A DNA stretch of 50,086 nucleotides. Source: Alphaproteobacteria bacterium (lineage in GTDB: Bacteria > Pseudomonadota > Alphaproteobacteria > CAAHEQ01 > UBA3637). The notes below the pieces were generated by a model that was not told where the DNA came from, did not search any database, and worked only from the letters and a program-made list of their open reading frames with translations. The stretch lies in assembly GCA_017539265.1 (NCBI GenBank), contig JAFYHG010000021.1, positions 1 through 50,086 on the forward strand, read 5' to 3'. Position 1 is the stretch's first letter. Each line of letters opens with the position of its first letter. Shown here in pieces: positions 25,477 through 35,062 of this stretch. The position numbers and the translations under genes are program-made.

Positions 25477-26244
25477 ATGAACTATCAACAAATGGAAACT
25501 GAAAAAACAGAAGGGCGCGAAATCTATTCTTTGGACGAAGACGGCTTTCGCCAGGGTGCCTTCACCCTATACGATAAGGAAAATCATATATCGGCAACGG
25601 GATTTTATCGGGATGACAAAAAGGAAGGGCCTTTCAAAATGTATTATCCGAACGGGCAAGTTTGGATTGAATGCGCCTACAAAGACGGCGAATATGACGG
25701 CCCTTTTAAAATGTATTTTGAAAACGGTACTCTTTGGCAAAGCGGCAACTATCAAGGTGGTGCCAAAAACGGTCTTTTTCAAACTTATTATTCTTCCGGT
25801 CAATTAAAAGAAGAATGCACTTATCAAACTGGGAAACTTGAAGGCTCCTATAAACGATTTTGGTCGAACGGGCAACTGGAAGTAAGCTGCTCTTATCAGC
25901 GCGATTCCATCGAAGGCTTATGCGAATCTTATCACGAAAACGGTCTGATATCCGAAAAATGCACCTATCATCATAATAATCGGGAAGGTTTATGTTTATC
26001 CTATCGGGAAGATGGTTCTTTGATTGAAGAAGCCATCTACAGGGGAGGCGATAAAACATTCGGGAACAAAACCATAAAAGAGATTCAGGTTCTGGGGAAA
26101 CCCGCCAACCAATCTGCCCCTCTTTCATCGGAAGAACGCGCACAGGCGATTGAGGCCGAAAATATCATACTGCGACAACGGATTATAGATTTGGAATATC
26201 GCTTGAATTTTCTGTCCGCCAATCAACAATATCAAAGGACTTAA
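25477..26244 (+). CDS. MORN-repeat protein (YwqK-like)
   Basis: 255 residues. GGGAGG 5 bases before ATG 25477 sets the start. Seven to eight MORN_2-type units of about 22 residues run from about residue 18 to 200, for example GPFKMYYPNGQVWIECAYKD, GLFQTYYSSGQLKEECTY and GSYKRFWSNGQLEVSCSY. The C-terminus is a coiled coil (ERAQAIEAENIILRQRI). No signal peptide or membrane segment is seen. MORN_2 units occur in YwqK-type proteins, some annotated as antitoxins, but no toxin partner is next to it. Confidence 0.8.
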   Translation: MNYQQMETEKTEGREIYSLDEDGFRQGAFTLYDKENHISATGFYRDDKKEGPFKMYYPNGQVWIECAYKDGEYDGPFKMYFENGTLWQSGNYQGGAKNGLFQTYYSSGQLKEECTYQTGKLEGSYKRFWSNGQLEVSCSYQRDSIEGLCESYHENGLISEKCTYHHNNREGLCLSYREDGSLIEEAIYRGGDKTFGNKTIKEIQVLGKPANQSAPLSSEERAQAIEAENIILRQRIIDLEYRLNFLSANQQYQRT

Positions 26245-26257
26245 TCCTTCTCATACA

Positions 26258-26287
26258 GAAAACCCTCACCGATCGGTGAGGGTTTTC
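26258..26287. terminator. Perfect 30-base palindrome, bidirectional terminator
   Basis: Arms GAAAACCCTCACC and GGTGAGGGTTTTC flank GATC. It lies between the MORN gene and the convergent end of rplQ and can serve both, although the T tract is short (TTTT). Confidence 0.75.
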
Positions 26288-26304
26288 CTGTAATCAACTA
26301 AACC

Positions 26305-26832
26305 TTATTTGGATTCAGCTTTCTTTGTTTTTGCTTTAGCTTTCGGGGCTTTTTCGGCCTTTTCGGCTTTAGGGGCCTTAGCGGCTTTTTCAGCCTTAGC
26401 CGGTTTTTCGGCAGGCTTTTCCGCATCAGTTGCTACTTCCACAACTTGACCGGAATCTTTACCCTTGGCCGTCACATCGCGATCTATCAATTCCACAATA
26501 GCCATCGGAGCACAATCCCCAAAACGGAAACCGGCTTTTAAAACACGCACATAACCGCCTTTACGTTCTTTATAACGAACGCCCAAAACGGTCAGCATCT
26601 TTTCTACAGCCTTTTCATCGCGCAGGAAAGACAAAAGTTGCCGCCGGACATGCAATGTGTTTGTTTTGGCTTTTGTCACCATCTTTTCAAAGATAGGACG
26701 CAATTCTTTTGCTTTCGGCAAAGTTGTTTTGATTTGTTCATGTTTAACCAAAGCCACCGCCATGTTTGCAAACATAGAACGACGATGGGCAATTTTCTTA
26801 TTAAGTGTTCTTTTCTTAAAACCGTGACGCAT
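26305..26832 (-). CDS. rplQ: 50S ribosomal protein L17, with C-terminal Ala/Lys extension
   Basis: 175 residues; the L17 core is about 120. The core is clear ([57 protein letters not shown]). The remaining 45 or so residues are a KAEKAP-type low-complexity tail, as found on several ribosomal proteins here (rplV, rplC). Last gene of the ribosomal block. Confidence 0.95.
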   Translation of the reverse strand: MRHGFKKRTLNKKIAHRRSMFANMAVALVKHEQIKTTLPKAKELRPIFEKMVTKAKTNTLHVRRQLLSFLRDEKAVEKMLTVLGVRYKERKGGYVRVLKAGFRFGDCAPMAIVELIDRDVTAKGKDSGQVVEVATDAEKPAEKPAKAEKAAKAPKAEKAEKAPKAKAKTKKAESK

Positions 26833-26856
26833 TTTGTTTTCCTTTCAGTTTCGTTT

Positions 26857-26943
26857 GATCTTGCGCACAAGATCGATAAAGTTGCCAACCATCCACACCC
26901 GTCAGGTAATGTAAAGGTCAGACGCCCGAGCCAACCTCGGGCG
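26857..26943 (-). promoter_or_regulatory. Two-hairpin spacer between rpoA and rplQ
   Basis: The 119-base gap holds two stems: CGCCCGAG/CTCGGGCG (26923-26943) and GATCTTG/CAAGATC (26857-26874). Neither is followed by a U tract, so they are more likely processing or stability elements than terminators. Confidence 0.45.
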
Positions 26944-26951
26944 ATTTTGTT

Positions 26952-27968
26952 TTAGCTCTCGGAATCAATTGTGGCCGACAGCGCTTCCAAATCTTCTGGA
27001 GGCCACCCTTCCACCTGCATTCCAAGATGCAAATCCATACCGGCCAAAAGTTCTTTGATTTCGTTCAAAGATTTCCGACCAAAGTTCGGTGTTCTGAGCA
27101 TTTCGGATTCCGTCTTTTGGACCAAATCCCCAATGTAGATAATGTTGTCGTTCTTGAGGCAATTTGCCGAACGCACCGACAATTCCAATTCATCCACTTT
27201 CCGCAGCAGATTCTTGTTGAACGGTAATTCTGCAATCTTGTCTTCAATTGTGGCTTCTTCAGGTTCTTCAAAGTTAATAAAGACCTTCAATTGATCCTGT
27301 AAGATACGTGCGGCCAAAGCCACCGCATCTTCCGGCGTTACAACACCATTTGTTTCCACCGTTAAATATAATTTATCATAGTCCGTTTGTTGTCCGACAC
27401 GGGCATTAACCGTTTTATAGACAACGGATTTCACCGGCGAATAAATCGAATCAATCGGTAATAATCCGATCGGGCAATCTTCCGGCCGATTTTGAGAAGC
27501 CGGCACATAGCCTTTACCGGTATTGACCATCATTTCGATTTCAATGCTGGCACCTTTTTCCAAAGTGCAAATCACCAAATCCGGATTCATTATTTCCACT
27601 GTATGATTTGTCACGATTTGACCGGCCGTAATCACGCCCGGACCTGTCGCATTCAAGTAAATGCGTTGCGGACCTTCGGCTTCGACCTTTAAGGCCAAAG
27701 ATTTAATATTCAAGACGATTTCCGTCACATCTTCCCGAACACCGGGGATAGACGAAAATTCATGCGACACACCGGCGATTTTAATCGCGGTTACTGCCCC
27801 ACCTTGCAGTGAAGACAAGAGAACCCGCCGCAAAGCATTTCCCAGTGTTGTAGCAAAACCGCGTTCTAACGGTTCAACCACCATTGTAGACTTCATTCCG
27901 GGAATCGCTTGGTCATCCGTGCATTTATCCGGTTTAATCAATTCCTGCCAATTTTTTTGTATCATCAT
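26952..27968 (-). CDS. rpoA: RNA polymerase subunit alpha
   Basis: 338 residues. The N-terminal domain ([34 protein letters not shown]) dimerises and seats beta and beta'. The C-terminal domain (about 250-320, with [21 protein letters not shown] and [16 protein letters not shown]) binds UP elements and activators. Length and order are normal. Of two adjacent ATGs, the first (27968) is 9 bases after AGGGG. It lies between rpsK and rplQ, as in the standard alpha operon. Confidence 0.97.
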   Translation of the reverse strand: MMIQKNWQELIKPDKCTDDQAIPGMKSTMVVEPLERGFATTLGNALRRVLLSSLQGGAVTAIKIAGVSHEFSSIPGVREDVTEIVLNIKSLALKVEAEGPQRIYLNATGPGVITAGQIVTNHTVEIMNPDLVICTLEKGASIEIEMMVNTGKGYVPASQNRPEDCPIGLLPIDSIYSPVKSVVYKTVNARVGQQTDYDKLYLTVETNGVVTPEDAVALAARILQDQLKVFINFEEPEEATIEDKIAELPFNKNLLRKVDELELSVRSANCLKNDNIIYIGDLVQKTESEMLRTPNFGRKSLNEIKELLAGMDLHLGMQVEGWPPEDLEALSATIDSES

Positions 27969-28028
27969 CAGATGTTTCCCCTTTTGTAAGATAATGTAAA
28001 TCAGAACGGCGAACCGTTCCGGATCAAA

Positions 28029-28415
28029 TTAAACTCTCCGGCGTTTACGGGCACGGCAACCATTGTGCGGTAACGCGGTAATATCTTTGATGGATGTAAT
28101 CACCAAACCGGCGGCTTGGAAAGCACGCAAAGCCGATTCACGACCGGTACCCGGTCCCATCACATAAACATCAATTGATTTCACACCGTGTTCCATCGCT
28201 TTATGGGCGGCATCATCCGCAGCAACTTGTGCCGCATACGGGGTTGATTTCCGAGAGCCCTTAAAACCTTTTAAACCGGCCGAGGACCACGCAATAGCAT
28301 TGCCTTGCGTATCCGTAATGGTAATCATAGTATTGTTAAACGAAGAATTCACGTGCGCAATAGCCACAGCGATATTCTTTTTTTCGCGTTTTGTGCGAGT
28401 CTTTGTTTCAGCCAT
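28029..28415 (-). CDS. rpsK: 30S ribosomal protein S11
   Basis: 128 residues. S11 is part of the 30S platform and touches the mRNA in the E site region. Motifs [40 protein letters not shown] and the ending [11 protein letters not shown] are diagnostic. Follows rpsM by 17 bases in the alpha operon. Confidence 0.97.
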   Translation of the reverse strand: MAETKTRTKREKKNIAVAIAHVNSSFNNTMITITDTQGNAIAWSSAGLKGFKGSRKSTPYAAQVAADDAAHKAMEHGVKSIDVYVMGPGTGRESALRAFQAAGLVITSIKDITALPHNGCRARKRRRV

Positions 28416-28432
28416 TGATAATTCCTTTCACC

Positions 28433-28810
28433 TTACTTCGTCACTTTCTTTTTACCGGCAATAGCAATTGCTTTCCCTTTACGGGTCCGCGCATTGGTGT
28501 GCGTGCGTTGTCCGCGTACCGGAAGACCTTTCCGATGGCGAAGACCGCGATAGCATCCCAAGTCCATCAACCGTTTAATATTCAAAGAAACTTCACGACG
28601 CAGGTCACCTTCCACATGGTAGGAACCATCAATCAGTTCACGAATCTTTAATGTTTCATCATCTGTCAGGTCACTCACGCGTTTTCCAGCGGGAATGCCC
28701 ACTTTTGTGCAGATTTCCTCTGCTTTTTTCCGACCAATACCATAAATATAGGTAAGTCCAATAACCACCAATTTATTTGTCGGAATATTTACACCAGCAA
28801 TACGAGCCAA
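28433..28810 (-). CDS. rpsM: 30S ribosomal protein S13, TTG start
   Basis: 125 residues from a TTG at 28810. GGAG lies 8 bases before it, and the protein then begins [10 protein letters not shown], the invariant S13 start. A longer open frame upstream (to 28876) covers the leader and has no ribosome site. S13 sits in the head of the 30S and bridges to the 50S. The segment [18 protein letters not shown] and the basic tail ([19 protein letters not shown]) are typical. First gene after the internal promoter and hairpin. Confidence 0.93.
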   Translation of the reverse strand: MARIAGVNIPTNKLVVIGLTYIYGIGRKKAEEICTKVGIPAGKRVSDLTDDETLKIRELIDGSYHVEGDLRREVSLNIKRLMDLGCYRGLRHRKGLPVRGQRTHTNARTRKGKAIAIAGKKKVTK

Positions 28811-28829
28811 GGTATTTTCTCCATTAACC

Positions 28830-28873
28830 TTATAAAAAATAATAAAAAACCAATTCAGACCGTTTAGTCCGAA
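28830..28873 (-). promoter_or_regulatory. Terminator-like hairpin in the rpsM leader (possible attenuator)
   Basis: On the minus strand TTCGGAC and GTCTGAA (28867-28873, 28854-28860) form a 7-pair stem around TAAACG, followed by TTGGTTTTTTATTATTTTTT. It lies downstream of the promoter at 28891 and upstream of rpsM, so it could stop or modulate transcription into the alpha operon. Confidence 0.55.
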
Positions 28874-28890
28874 CATCTAGACGAGCGGGA

Positions 28891-28919
28891 ATTATACACA
28901 ATTTTTCGTCAGATGTCAA
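28891..28919 (-). promoter_or_regulatory. Internal consensus promoter before rpsM
   Basis: A perfect TTGACA (28914-28919) and a perfect TATAAT (28891-28896), 17 bases apart, lie between adk and rpsM. They give rpsM-rpsK-rpoA-rplQ a separate transcription start within the ribosomal block. Confidence 0.8.
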
Positions 28920-28927
28920 GTCCGAAA

Positions 28928-29614
28928 TCAATATCCTACTATTTTTCTTATTTTTTCACTAACCACGTCAATGGGTCCCGTCCCATCAACGCACACTAAA
29001 AGCCCCTTGTCTTCGTAGTAAGGTATAACCGGAGCCGTCACACGCCGATAATTTCGGAGTCTAGATACTACCGTTTCATAGGTATCGTCCGCTCGTCGCG
29101 TGAATTCTTTACACCCACAATTGTCACATACACCAAAAACTTTCGTGGGTTTAAACTTTTCATGATACAGCATACCGCATTCGGCACACTGACTGCGCCC
29201 AATGATACGATCAATCACATATTCATCGGGAACTTGAAGCAACAAAACCAAATCCACCGCCAGATTGTTTTTTTGAAAGAATGGTTTTTGTTGCATTTCC
29301 TCAAAAACTTTTGCCTGATCTAACGTCCGCGGGAAACCGTCAATAATATATCCTTTATGATTTTCGGGTTCAATAATTTTAGCCTCTATCCGATTGACGA
29401 TATATTCCGCCGGAACTAAATTTCCTTTATCAATAATTTCTTTAATGGCATTTCCTTCGGGCGTTCCACTGGCAGCCGCTTCCCGTAAAAGTTCACCGGC
29501 CGAATAGGTATTAAGACCCAACTTTTCCGATAGGATTGCACTTTGTGTCCCCTTCCCGCTCCCCGGCGGGCCCATCATCACAATGCGTCTGGGTAAAACC
29601 CTGTTTTCCACCAT
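28928..29614 (-). CDS. adk: Adenylate kinase with zinc-binding lid
   Basis: 228 residues. It converts ATP and AMP to two ADP. The P-loop MGPPGSGKGTQS, the AMP-site NRIEAK and GFPRTLDQA, and the lid with four cysteines (CAECGMLYHEKF...CDNCGCKEF) are visible. The Cys4 lid indicates structural zinc, as in Gram-positive and some alphaproteobacterial enzymes. A 9-residue N-terminal extension precedes the P-loop region. It starts one base after the secY stop. Confidence 0.95.
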   Translation of the reverse strand: MVENRVLPRRIVMMGPPGSGKGTQSAILSEKLGLNTYSAGELLREAAASGTPEGNAIKEIIDKGNLVPAEYIVNRIEAKIIEPENHKGYIIDGFPRTLDQAKVFEEMQQKPFFQKNNLAVDLVLLLQVPDEYVIDRIIGRSQCAECGMLYHEKFKPTKVFGVCDNCGCKEFTRRADDTYETVVSRLRNYRRVTAPVIPYYEDKGLLVCVDGTGPIDVVSEKIRKIVGY

Positions 29615-29615
29615 T

Positions 29616-30944
29616 TTAGAACCGTCCTTTCAAACGTGCTTTTTTAATTAAGCCTTCATATTGATGTGCAATTAAGTGGGATTGAATTTGACTGACCGTA
29701 TCCATTGTGACCGAAACCACAATCAAAAGCGAAGTTCCTCCCAAAGCAAACGGGATGTTCATCGTTGATGTCAACACCATCGGCAGCACGCACAACGCCA
29801 CCAAATAAAGCGCACCCAACACCAATAAACGTGTCATTACAAATCCCAAATATTCTGCCGTATTTTTCCCCGGCCGAATACCTGCCACAAAGCCACCCTG
29901 TTTTTTCAGGTTATCCGCAATTTCATCCGGATTGGTAGAGGGTTGCAAACTGGCATAGAAAAATGTAAAGAAAACAATCAATGCGGCAAAAACCGACATA
30001 TAAAGCCATTTTTCCTGAAGCAACATATTCATGGCCCGCAGAAAGAAATTATCCCCGTGAAAGAATGTTGCAATCATTGTCGGGATACCCAGCAAGGTAC
30101 TTGCAAAAATCGGCGGCATCACACCGACAGGGTTAATTTTCAAGGGCAGATAAGAACTGCTGGCCTGCGCCATACGCATACCCATCTGGCGTTTCGGATA
30201 TTGAACAATAATCCGCCGTTGCGCCCGTTCAAACAAGACCACCAAATAAATAACCGCAAACACGATGAATGCAACCGCAAACAACACCCAAGTCGATATA
30301 GCCCCTGCCCGACCTTCTTCAAGCAAGCGGGCAAAAGCCCCCGGAATACCGGACACGATACCGATCGTAATCAACAAGGATGAACCGTTCCCCACGCCCC
30401 GTGCGGTAATTTGATCGCTCAGCCACACCACAAACATCGTACCGCCCAGAACAGAAACAACCGTGGACAGTTCAAACATAAAGTGCGACGGCATAATAAC
30501 AGCCCCACCGGCTTCCAAAGTTTTTGCCATACCAAAAGCTTGAATTGTGGTCATTAAAACCGTTAAATAACGCGTGTATTGATTAAGTTTTTGCATCCCC
30601 GAAGCCCCCTCTTTACGAAGAGTTCCCAACTGCGGAAAAATGAAACTGGCCATCTGAATCAAAATCGATGCCGTAATATAGGGGATAATGTTCAATACAA
30701 AAATAGACATACGGGATAAAGCTCCTCCCGTGAAGGAGTTAAACATTCCGATAAGTCCGCCGCTTTTATCCGAAAAGAATTCGCTTAAAGCCGACGGGTT
30801 CACCCCCGGAATGGTTACATATGTTCCCAAACGGAACACAATTAAAGCAAAGAGCGTGAACAAAAGCCTTTTTTGTAAATCTTTCGCTTTTGAAAAAGAC
30901 GAAAAATCAATACTTGATGCCATTTTTTCCGACATAGAAACCAT
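29616..30944 (-). CDS. secY: Preprotein translocase subunit SecY
   Basis: 442-residue inner-membrane channel protein of the Sec system. About ten transmembrane helices, the plug-region sequence GMFNSFTGGALSRMSIF and the helix-10 segment end RLKGRF are visible. It serves export of the many signal-peptide and lipoprotein products in this window. Encoded between rplO and adk, as in many bacteria. Confidence 0.97.
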   Translation of the reverse strand: MVSMSEKMASSIDFSSFSKAKDLQKRLLFTLFALIVFRLGTYVTIPGVNPSALSEFFSDKSGGLIGMFNSFTGGALSRMSIFVLNIIPYITASILIQMASFIFPQLGTLRKEGASGMQKLNQYTRYLTVLMTTIQAFGMAKTLEAGGAVIMPSHFMFELSTVVSVLGGTMFVVWLSDQITARGVGNGSSLLITIGIVSGIPGAFARLLEEGRAGAISTWVLFAVAFIVFAVIYLVVLFERAQRRIIVQYPKRQMGMRMAQASSSYLPLKINPVGVMPPIFASTLLGIPTMIATFFHGDNFFLRAMNMLLQEKWLYMSVFAALIVFFTFFYASLQPSTNPDEIADNLKKQGGFVAGIRPGKNTAEYLGFVMTRLLVLGALYLVALCVLPMVLTSTMNIPFALGGTSLLIVVSVTMDTVSQIQSHLIAHQYEGLIKKARLKGRF

Positions 30945-30969
30945 TGTTCACACTCTCCTTTTTTATAAA

Positions 30970-31512
30970 TTATGCTTTAACTGTTTTTTTTGTTTTTTTA
31001 ACTGTTTTTTCTTTTTTAGACTTTTTTTCGCCTTTTGTCAAAACAGTTTTTTTCTTCGGTTCAACAACAACCTTTCCGCCGGCTTTTTCTACCGCGGCAA
31101 TAGCCGATTTTGTCGCGCCGGCCACTTTAATCGTGGCTTTGGCCGAAAAATCACCTTTGCCCAGTAATTTAATACCGTCACGGACATTTTTGATAAGTCC
31201 TGCTTCCATCAAAGCAACGGCATCAATTTCTTTATCGGCCGCCAATGATTTGGCGTCAATGGCCTTTTGAATTGTGCCCAGATTGATTTCCGCAAAAGTT
31301 AAACGGAAGATGTTGTTAAAACCCCGTTTCGGAGCCCGCCGATACACCGGCATTTGACCACCTTCAAAACCGTAGATAGCCACACCGGTCCGAGATTTTT
31401 GTCCCTTAATTCCGCGACCGCCGGTCCGACCTTTTCCCGATCCGACACCGCGAGCCACACGCATTAAGGATTTTCTGGCTCCTTTATTATCACGAATTTC
31501 ATTTAATTTCAT
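30970..31512 (-). CDS. rplO: 50S ribosomal protein L15
   Basis: 180 residues. The N-terminal glycine-rich arm ([20 protein letters not shown]) and [19 protein letters not shown] are diagnostic. The C-terminus has a long lysine-rich tail ([17 protein letters not shown]) beyond the usual ~145 residues. rpmD (L30), usually between rpsE and rplO, is missing: only 12 bases separate them. Confidence 0.96.
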   Translation of the reverse strand: MKLNEIRDNKGARKSLMRVARGVGSGKGRTGGRGIKGQKSRTGVAIYGFEGGQMPVYRRAPKRGFNNIFRLTFAEINLGTIQKAIDAKSLAADKEIDAVALMEAGLIKNVRDGIKLLGKGDFSAKATIKVAGATKSAIAAVEKAGGKVVVEPKKKTVLTKGEKKSKKEKTVKKTKKTVKA

Positions 31513-31524
31513 CTTGAAATCTCC

Positions 31525-32151
31525 TTATTCAGCAATTTCTTTAGCAGCCGTTTCTCCATCGCGACGACCAACAATGTCACCGACTTTTTTACCGCGCTTT
31601 GCAGCAACGGAACGCGGAGAATCAGCGCTTATCAATGCATCAAAAGTAGCCCGAACCATGTTGTGCGGATTGCTGGATCCCGTGCATTTAGCCACGACAT
31701 CTTGAATCCCCAACACCTCGAACACGGCACGCATCGGACCGCCGGCGATGATTCCGGTACCGGCCGGAGCCGTCCGAATCGTCACACGACCTGCACCAAA
31801 ATGCCCGTAGGCGTCATGGTGTAAAGTCCGACCTTCCCGCATCGGAACCCGAATCAGGTGCCGACGAGCGCGATCCGTTGCCTTTTTAATGGCATCGGGA
31901 ACTTCTTTGGCTTTCGCATGGGCAAAGCCGATACGACCTTTTTGATCACCGACAACCACCAAAGCTGCAAAAGCGAATCTTTTACCGCCCTTCACGGTTT
32001 TGGACACACGGTTCACATGAACAACGCGATCAACGAATTCATCGGCGATTTTATCGGCCCGAGCTTCTTCAGCGCGTTCTTTACGAGGACGCCGTTTCTT
32101 TTCCGGTTTGTCCTGCGTTTTTTCAACTTGTTCTTTTAATTCTTCTGCCAT
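31525..32151 (-). CDS. rpsE: 30S ribosomal protein S5
   Basis: 208 residues. The central S5 region is clear ([40 protein letters not shown]), with the dsRBD-like and C-terminal halves complete. A charged N-terminal extension of about 30 residues ([13 protein letters not shown]) is longer than in E. coli. S5 contributes to decoding accuracy and mRNA entry. Confidence 0.97.
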   Translation of the reverse strand: MAEELKEQVEKTQDKPEKKRRPRKERAEEARADKIADEFVDRVVHVNRVSKTVKGGKRFAFAALVVVGDQKGRIGFAHAKAKEVPDAIKKATDRARRHLIRVPMREGRTLHHDAYGHFGAGRVTIRTAPAGTGIIAGGPMRAVFEVLGIQDVVAKCTGSSNPHNMVRATFDALISADSPRSVAAKRGKKVGDIVGRRDGETAAKEIAE

Positions 32152-32160
32152 AGTGTCCTC

Positions 32161-32511
32161 CTAGAACGATAATCCGGCTTCACGAGCCGCTTCGGCGATT
32201 GCTTTAATCCGACCATGGAACAAATATCCGCCCCGATCGAACACAACTTCCTTAATTCCGGCTTTAAGAGCACGTTCTGCCACCAATTTACCAACTTCTG
32301 CAGCACCGGCAACAGTTGCCCCTTTGGCCTTGATTTCTTTATCTTTTGAAGAGGCAGAAATCAATGTTTTACCAGCCTTGTCATCGATAATCTGAGCATA
32401 GATGTTCTTTTCCGAACGATGCACAGATAATCTGAGTCTTCCGGCCGCTTTCGTTTTCAGCGCATAACGAACACGCGCTTTCCGACGATTAAATTGTTCA
32501 ATATTTTTCAT
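32161..32511 (-). CDS. rplR: 50S ribosomal protein L18
   Basis: 116 residues. L18 binds 5S rRNA in the central protuberance. [23 protein letters not shown] (split here as [10 protein letters not shown] and RLRLSVHRS), [18 protein letters not shown] and the ending [20 protein letters not shown] are typical. It lies between rplF and rpsE in the standard order. Confidence 0.96.
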   Translation of the reverse strand: MKNIEQFNRRKARVRYALKTKAAGRLRLSVHRSEKNIYAQIIDDKAGKTLISASSKDKEIKAKGATVAGAAEVGKLVAERALKAGIKEVVFDRGGYLFHGRIKAIAEAAREAGLSF

Positions 32512-32523
32512 CTTGAATAATCC

Positions 32524-33056
32524 TTATTTCTTCTTACCTTCTTTACGCAAGACCGTTTCAGTATCATACTTCACGCCTTTGCCCTTATACGGTTCCGGAG
32601 AACGATATGACCGAATTTCCGAAGCAACCTGACCCAACAATTGCTTATCGCTGCTGCTGAGTTCAATGGTTGTCTGTACCGGACAAGCGGCTTTTACGCC
32701 GGCCGGCAACTTATAGTCGATATCATGGCTGTACCCCAGTGTCAGTTTTAAAACTTGACCTTGGACTGAGCACGATAACCGACCCCGATCAATTCCAATT
32801 TTTTGGTAAAACCTTCCGAAACGCCCTTCACCAAGTTATTGATGTTGGCGCGAACGGTTCCCCACAAAGCCCGATGGGCCGTATCATTCGAAACAGGTGT
32901 TACAACGATACTGTCATTTTCCTGTTTGACGGACACACCGTGCGGAATATGGGTTTTCAGTTCCCCAAGTTTTCCTTTAACGACAATTTCTTCGGCGGAA
33001 ATCACAGCACTGACCCCGGCCGGCATTTTCACAGGATGTTTTCCAATACGCGACAT
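32524..33056 (-). pseudogene. rplF: 50S ribosomal protein L6, broken by a one-base frameshift
   Basis: Two adjacent frames hold complementary parts of L6. The first (33056 to 32748) begins MSRIGKHPVKMPAGV and ends GVGYRAQSKVKF at a TAA; the second continues VLKLTLGYSHDIDYKLPAGV from about 32754 and ends TETVLRKEGKKK. One base is missing near 32754-32757 (GTCAA-GTTTTA); restoring it gives 177 residues, the usual L6 length. L6 supports 50S function near the GTPase centre. No slippery site for programmed shifting is visible. Either a sequencing or assembly error, or a true recent mutation. No other copy is seen in the window. Confidence 0.85.
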
Positions 33057-33068
33057 GGTAACTCCTCC

Positions 33069-33467
33069 TTAAAATACCTTGCAAAGCACTTCGCCGCCCA
33101 GATTGGCTTTGCGTGCTTCGTTGTCGGACATCACGCCCGACGGGGTTGACAATACATAGATACCCAAACCGTTATAGAATTTCGGTAAATCTTTTACTTT
33201 TGAATACACACGACGACCCGGTGTCGAAACCCGAGCGATTTCTTTAATCACCATTTTGTCTTCGTGATATTTGAGTTCAATCTTGAATTCATCAACACCC
33301 GGACGGACATTGACGCGTTCATAGCCACGAATGTAGCCTTCCCGTTTCAAAACATCAAGCACACTGGCGCGCAGATTTGAAGCCGGAACAACTACGGAAC
33401 TTTTATGATCCATCCCGCCGTTACGAATACGGGCGAGCATATCTCCTAAAGGATCTGTCATAGACAT
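33069..33467 (-). CDS. rpsH: 30S ribosomal protein S8
   Basis: 132 residues. MTDPLGDMLARIRNG, the basic middle and the ending VLSTPSGVMSDNEARKANLG are diagnostic. S8 binds central-domain 16S rRNA and, in E. coli, represses the spc operon through its mRNA. Order rpsN-rpsH-rplF is normal. Confidence 0.97.
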   Translation of the reverse strand: MSMTDPLGDMLARIRNGGMDHKSSVVVPASNLRASVLDVLKREGYIRGYERVNVRPGVDEFKIELKYHEDKMVIKEIARVSTPGRRVYSKVKDLPKFYNGLGIYVLSTPSGVMSDNEARKANLGGEVLCKVF

Positions 33468-33479
33468 AGTGTCTTCTCC

Positions 33480-33785
33480 TTACCAACTGGACTTAACCAT
33501 ACCCGGAACTTGACCTTCATTGGCCAACTTCCGCAATTGGATACGGCTGAGTTTTAATTTTCTGTAAAAACCATGCGACCGACCGGTCAATTCACACCGA
33601 TGATGAATCCGCGTGGACGATCCGTTGCGCGGCAACTTAGCCAATTTCAAAGTGGCTTCAAACACCTGTTCCGGTGTTGAATTTTTATCTTTGATAATTG
33701 CTTTTAACGCGGCACGCTTCTTGGCGTATCTTTTTGTCAAGGCTTCGCGTTTTTTGTTTCTTTCAATGGAACATAATTTTGCCAT
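33480..33785 (-). CDS. rpsN: 30S ribosomal protein S14 (zinc-free, long form)
   Basis: 101 residues, the long form without the four zinc cysteines; only one cysteine (Cys5) and one in RCELTGR are seen. [20 protein letters not shown] and [21 protein letters not shown] are diagnostic. S14 is in the 30S head. Confidence 0.97.
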   Translation of the reverse strand: MAKLCSIERNKKREALTKRYAKKRAALKAIIKDKNSTPEQVFEATLKLAKLPRNGSSTRIHHRCELTGRSHGFYRKLKLSRIQLRKLANEGQVPGMVKSSW

Positions 33786-33796
33786 TTTGTTGTCCT

Positions 33797-34339
33797 TTAC
33801 TTCATGAACGGCATTCCGAAACCGGCGAGAAGCGCTTTGGCTTCTTTATCGGTCTTTGCCGTTGTGCCGATGACAATATCCAATCCGCGGACTTTATCAA
33901 CGGTATCATAGTTAATTTCCAAGAACACGATTTGCTCTTTTAATCCCATTGCGTAGTTCCCGTGTCCGTCAAAGCTTTTGGCCGACACACCGCGGAAGTC
34001 ACGCACCCGAGGCAAAGCCATCGTAATTAAGCGATCCAAAAATTCATACATTTTTTCACGCCGTAAAGTCACTTTACATCCGATAGCCATACCCGCCCGC
34101 AATTTAAATGTTGCGATGGATTTTTTGGAATGAGTCAAAATCGGTTTTTGACCGGAGATAGCTTCCATATCCTTTAAAGCACCTTCCAATGCTTTACGAT
34201 CCTCGGTTGCTTCACCGATACCCATGTTCAGGACAATCTTATCCAATTTGGGAATTTCCATTTTGTTCTTGTATCCGAACTCTTTCAGTAAGGCCGGAGC
34301 AATGACATCTTGGTATTGTTTTTGCAATCTTGTTGTCAT
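33797..34339 (-). CDS. rplE: 50S ribosomal protein L5
   Basis: 180 residues. L5 binds 5S rRNA and contacts the P-site t[40 protein letters not shown] and [21 protein letters not shown] are diagnostic. Its start overlaps the rplX stop by one base. Confidence 0.97.
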   Translation of the reverse strand: MTTRLQKQYQDVIAPALLKEFGYKNKMEIPKLDKIVLNMGIGEATEDRKALEGALKDMEAISGQKPILTHSKKSIATFKLRAGMAIGCKVTLRREKMYEFLDRLITMALPRVRDFRGVSAKSFDGHGNYAMGLKEQIVFLEINYDTVDKVRGLDIVIGTTAKTDKEAKALLAGFGMPFMK

Positions 34340-34668
34340 TATTTGGTTCTCCCTACTTCTGCGATCACTTCGCCGGATTTTTTAGCAATCCGAACTTTTT
34401 GACCTTTGTCCAGTTTAATACCGACACGTGTTGCTTTACCCGATTTCGGATCAATCAACGCCACATTAGAAACATGGATGGGTTTCTCTTTGGAAACGAT
34501 ACCACCCGCATTTTCCTGAGTCGGCTTTGTATGACGTTTCACCAAGTTAATCCCGCGGACCAGCACTTTGCTTTCTTTGGGCATTGCTTGAATGACTTCG
34601 CCAGTTTTACCTTTGTCGCGACCCGTAATCACAATGACCTGATCGCCTTTTTTAATTTTCATAGCCAT
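34339..34668 (-). CDS. rplX: 50S ribosomal protein L24
   Basis: 109 residues. L24 starts 50S assembly. The KOW motif ([20 protein letters not shown]) is at the N-terminus. The ATG lies inside the gap after rplN, with GGAGG in the rplN tail 9 bases before it, so translation is coupled. Confidence 0.96.
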   Translation of the reverse strand: MAMKIKKGDQVIVITGRDKGKTGEVIQAMPKESKVLVRGINLVKRHTKPTQENAGGIVSKEKPIHVSNVALIDPKSGKATRVGIKLDKGQKVRIAKKSGEVIAEVGRTK

Positions 34669-34669
34669 A

Positions 34670-35038
34670 TTATAAGACCTCCGGTGCCAAGGACATGATT
34701 TTCACAAATCCCGCAGCACGCAATTCACGGGTTACCGGTCCAAAGATACGCGTTCCGATCGGTTCCCCGTCTTTGTTGACTAAAACGGCAGCATTGCTGT
34801 CAAACCGGATGGTGCTTCCGTCTTCACGGCGGATTTCCTTTTTGGTCCGGACAATCAAAGCACGTTGAACATCGCCTTGTTTAACCTTTCCTTTGGGAAT
34901 AGCCTTCTTCACGGAAACGATAATCACGTCCCCGACAGAAGCATACCGACGACCGGCGCCGCCGATGACCTTAATGCACTGAACTTTCCGGGCTCCGGAG
35001 TTATCAGCCACATCAAGATTACTTTCTACTTGAATCAT
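34670..35038 (-). CDS. rplN: 50S ribosomal protein L14
   Basis: 122 residues. [20 protein letters not shown] and [20 protein letters not shown] are diagnostic. L14 forms part of the intersubunit bridge and binds the silencing factor RsfS. Full length. Confidence 0.97.
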   Translation of the reverse strand: MIQVESNLDVADNSGARKVQCIKVIGGAGRRYASVGDVIIVSVKKAIPKGKVKQGDVQRALIVRTKKEIRREDGSTIRFDSNAAVLVNKDGEPIGTRIFGPVTRELRAAGFVKIMSLAPEVL

Positions 35039-35062
35039 AGTATTTCCTTCCTTAGTTTCAAG

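Noticed and set aside
32744-32757. Programmed frameshift in rplF
   Set aside because: No slippery sequence of the X-XXY-YYZ type, no downstream structure that I could find, and L6 genes are not known to use this. Error or mutation is more likely.
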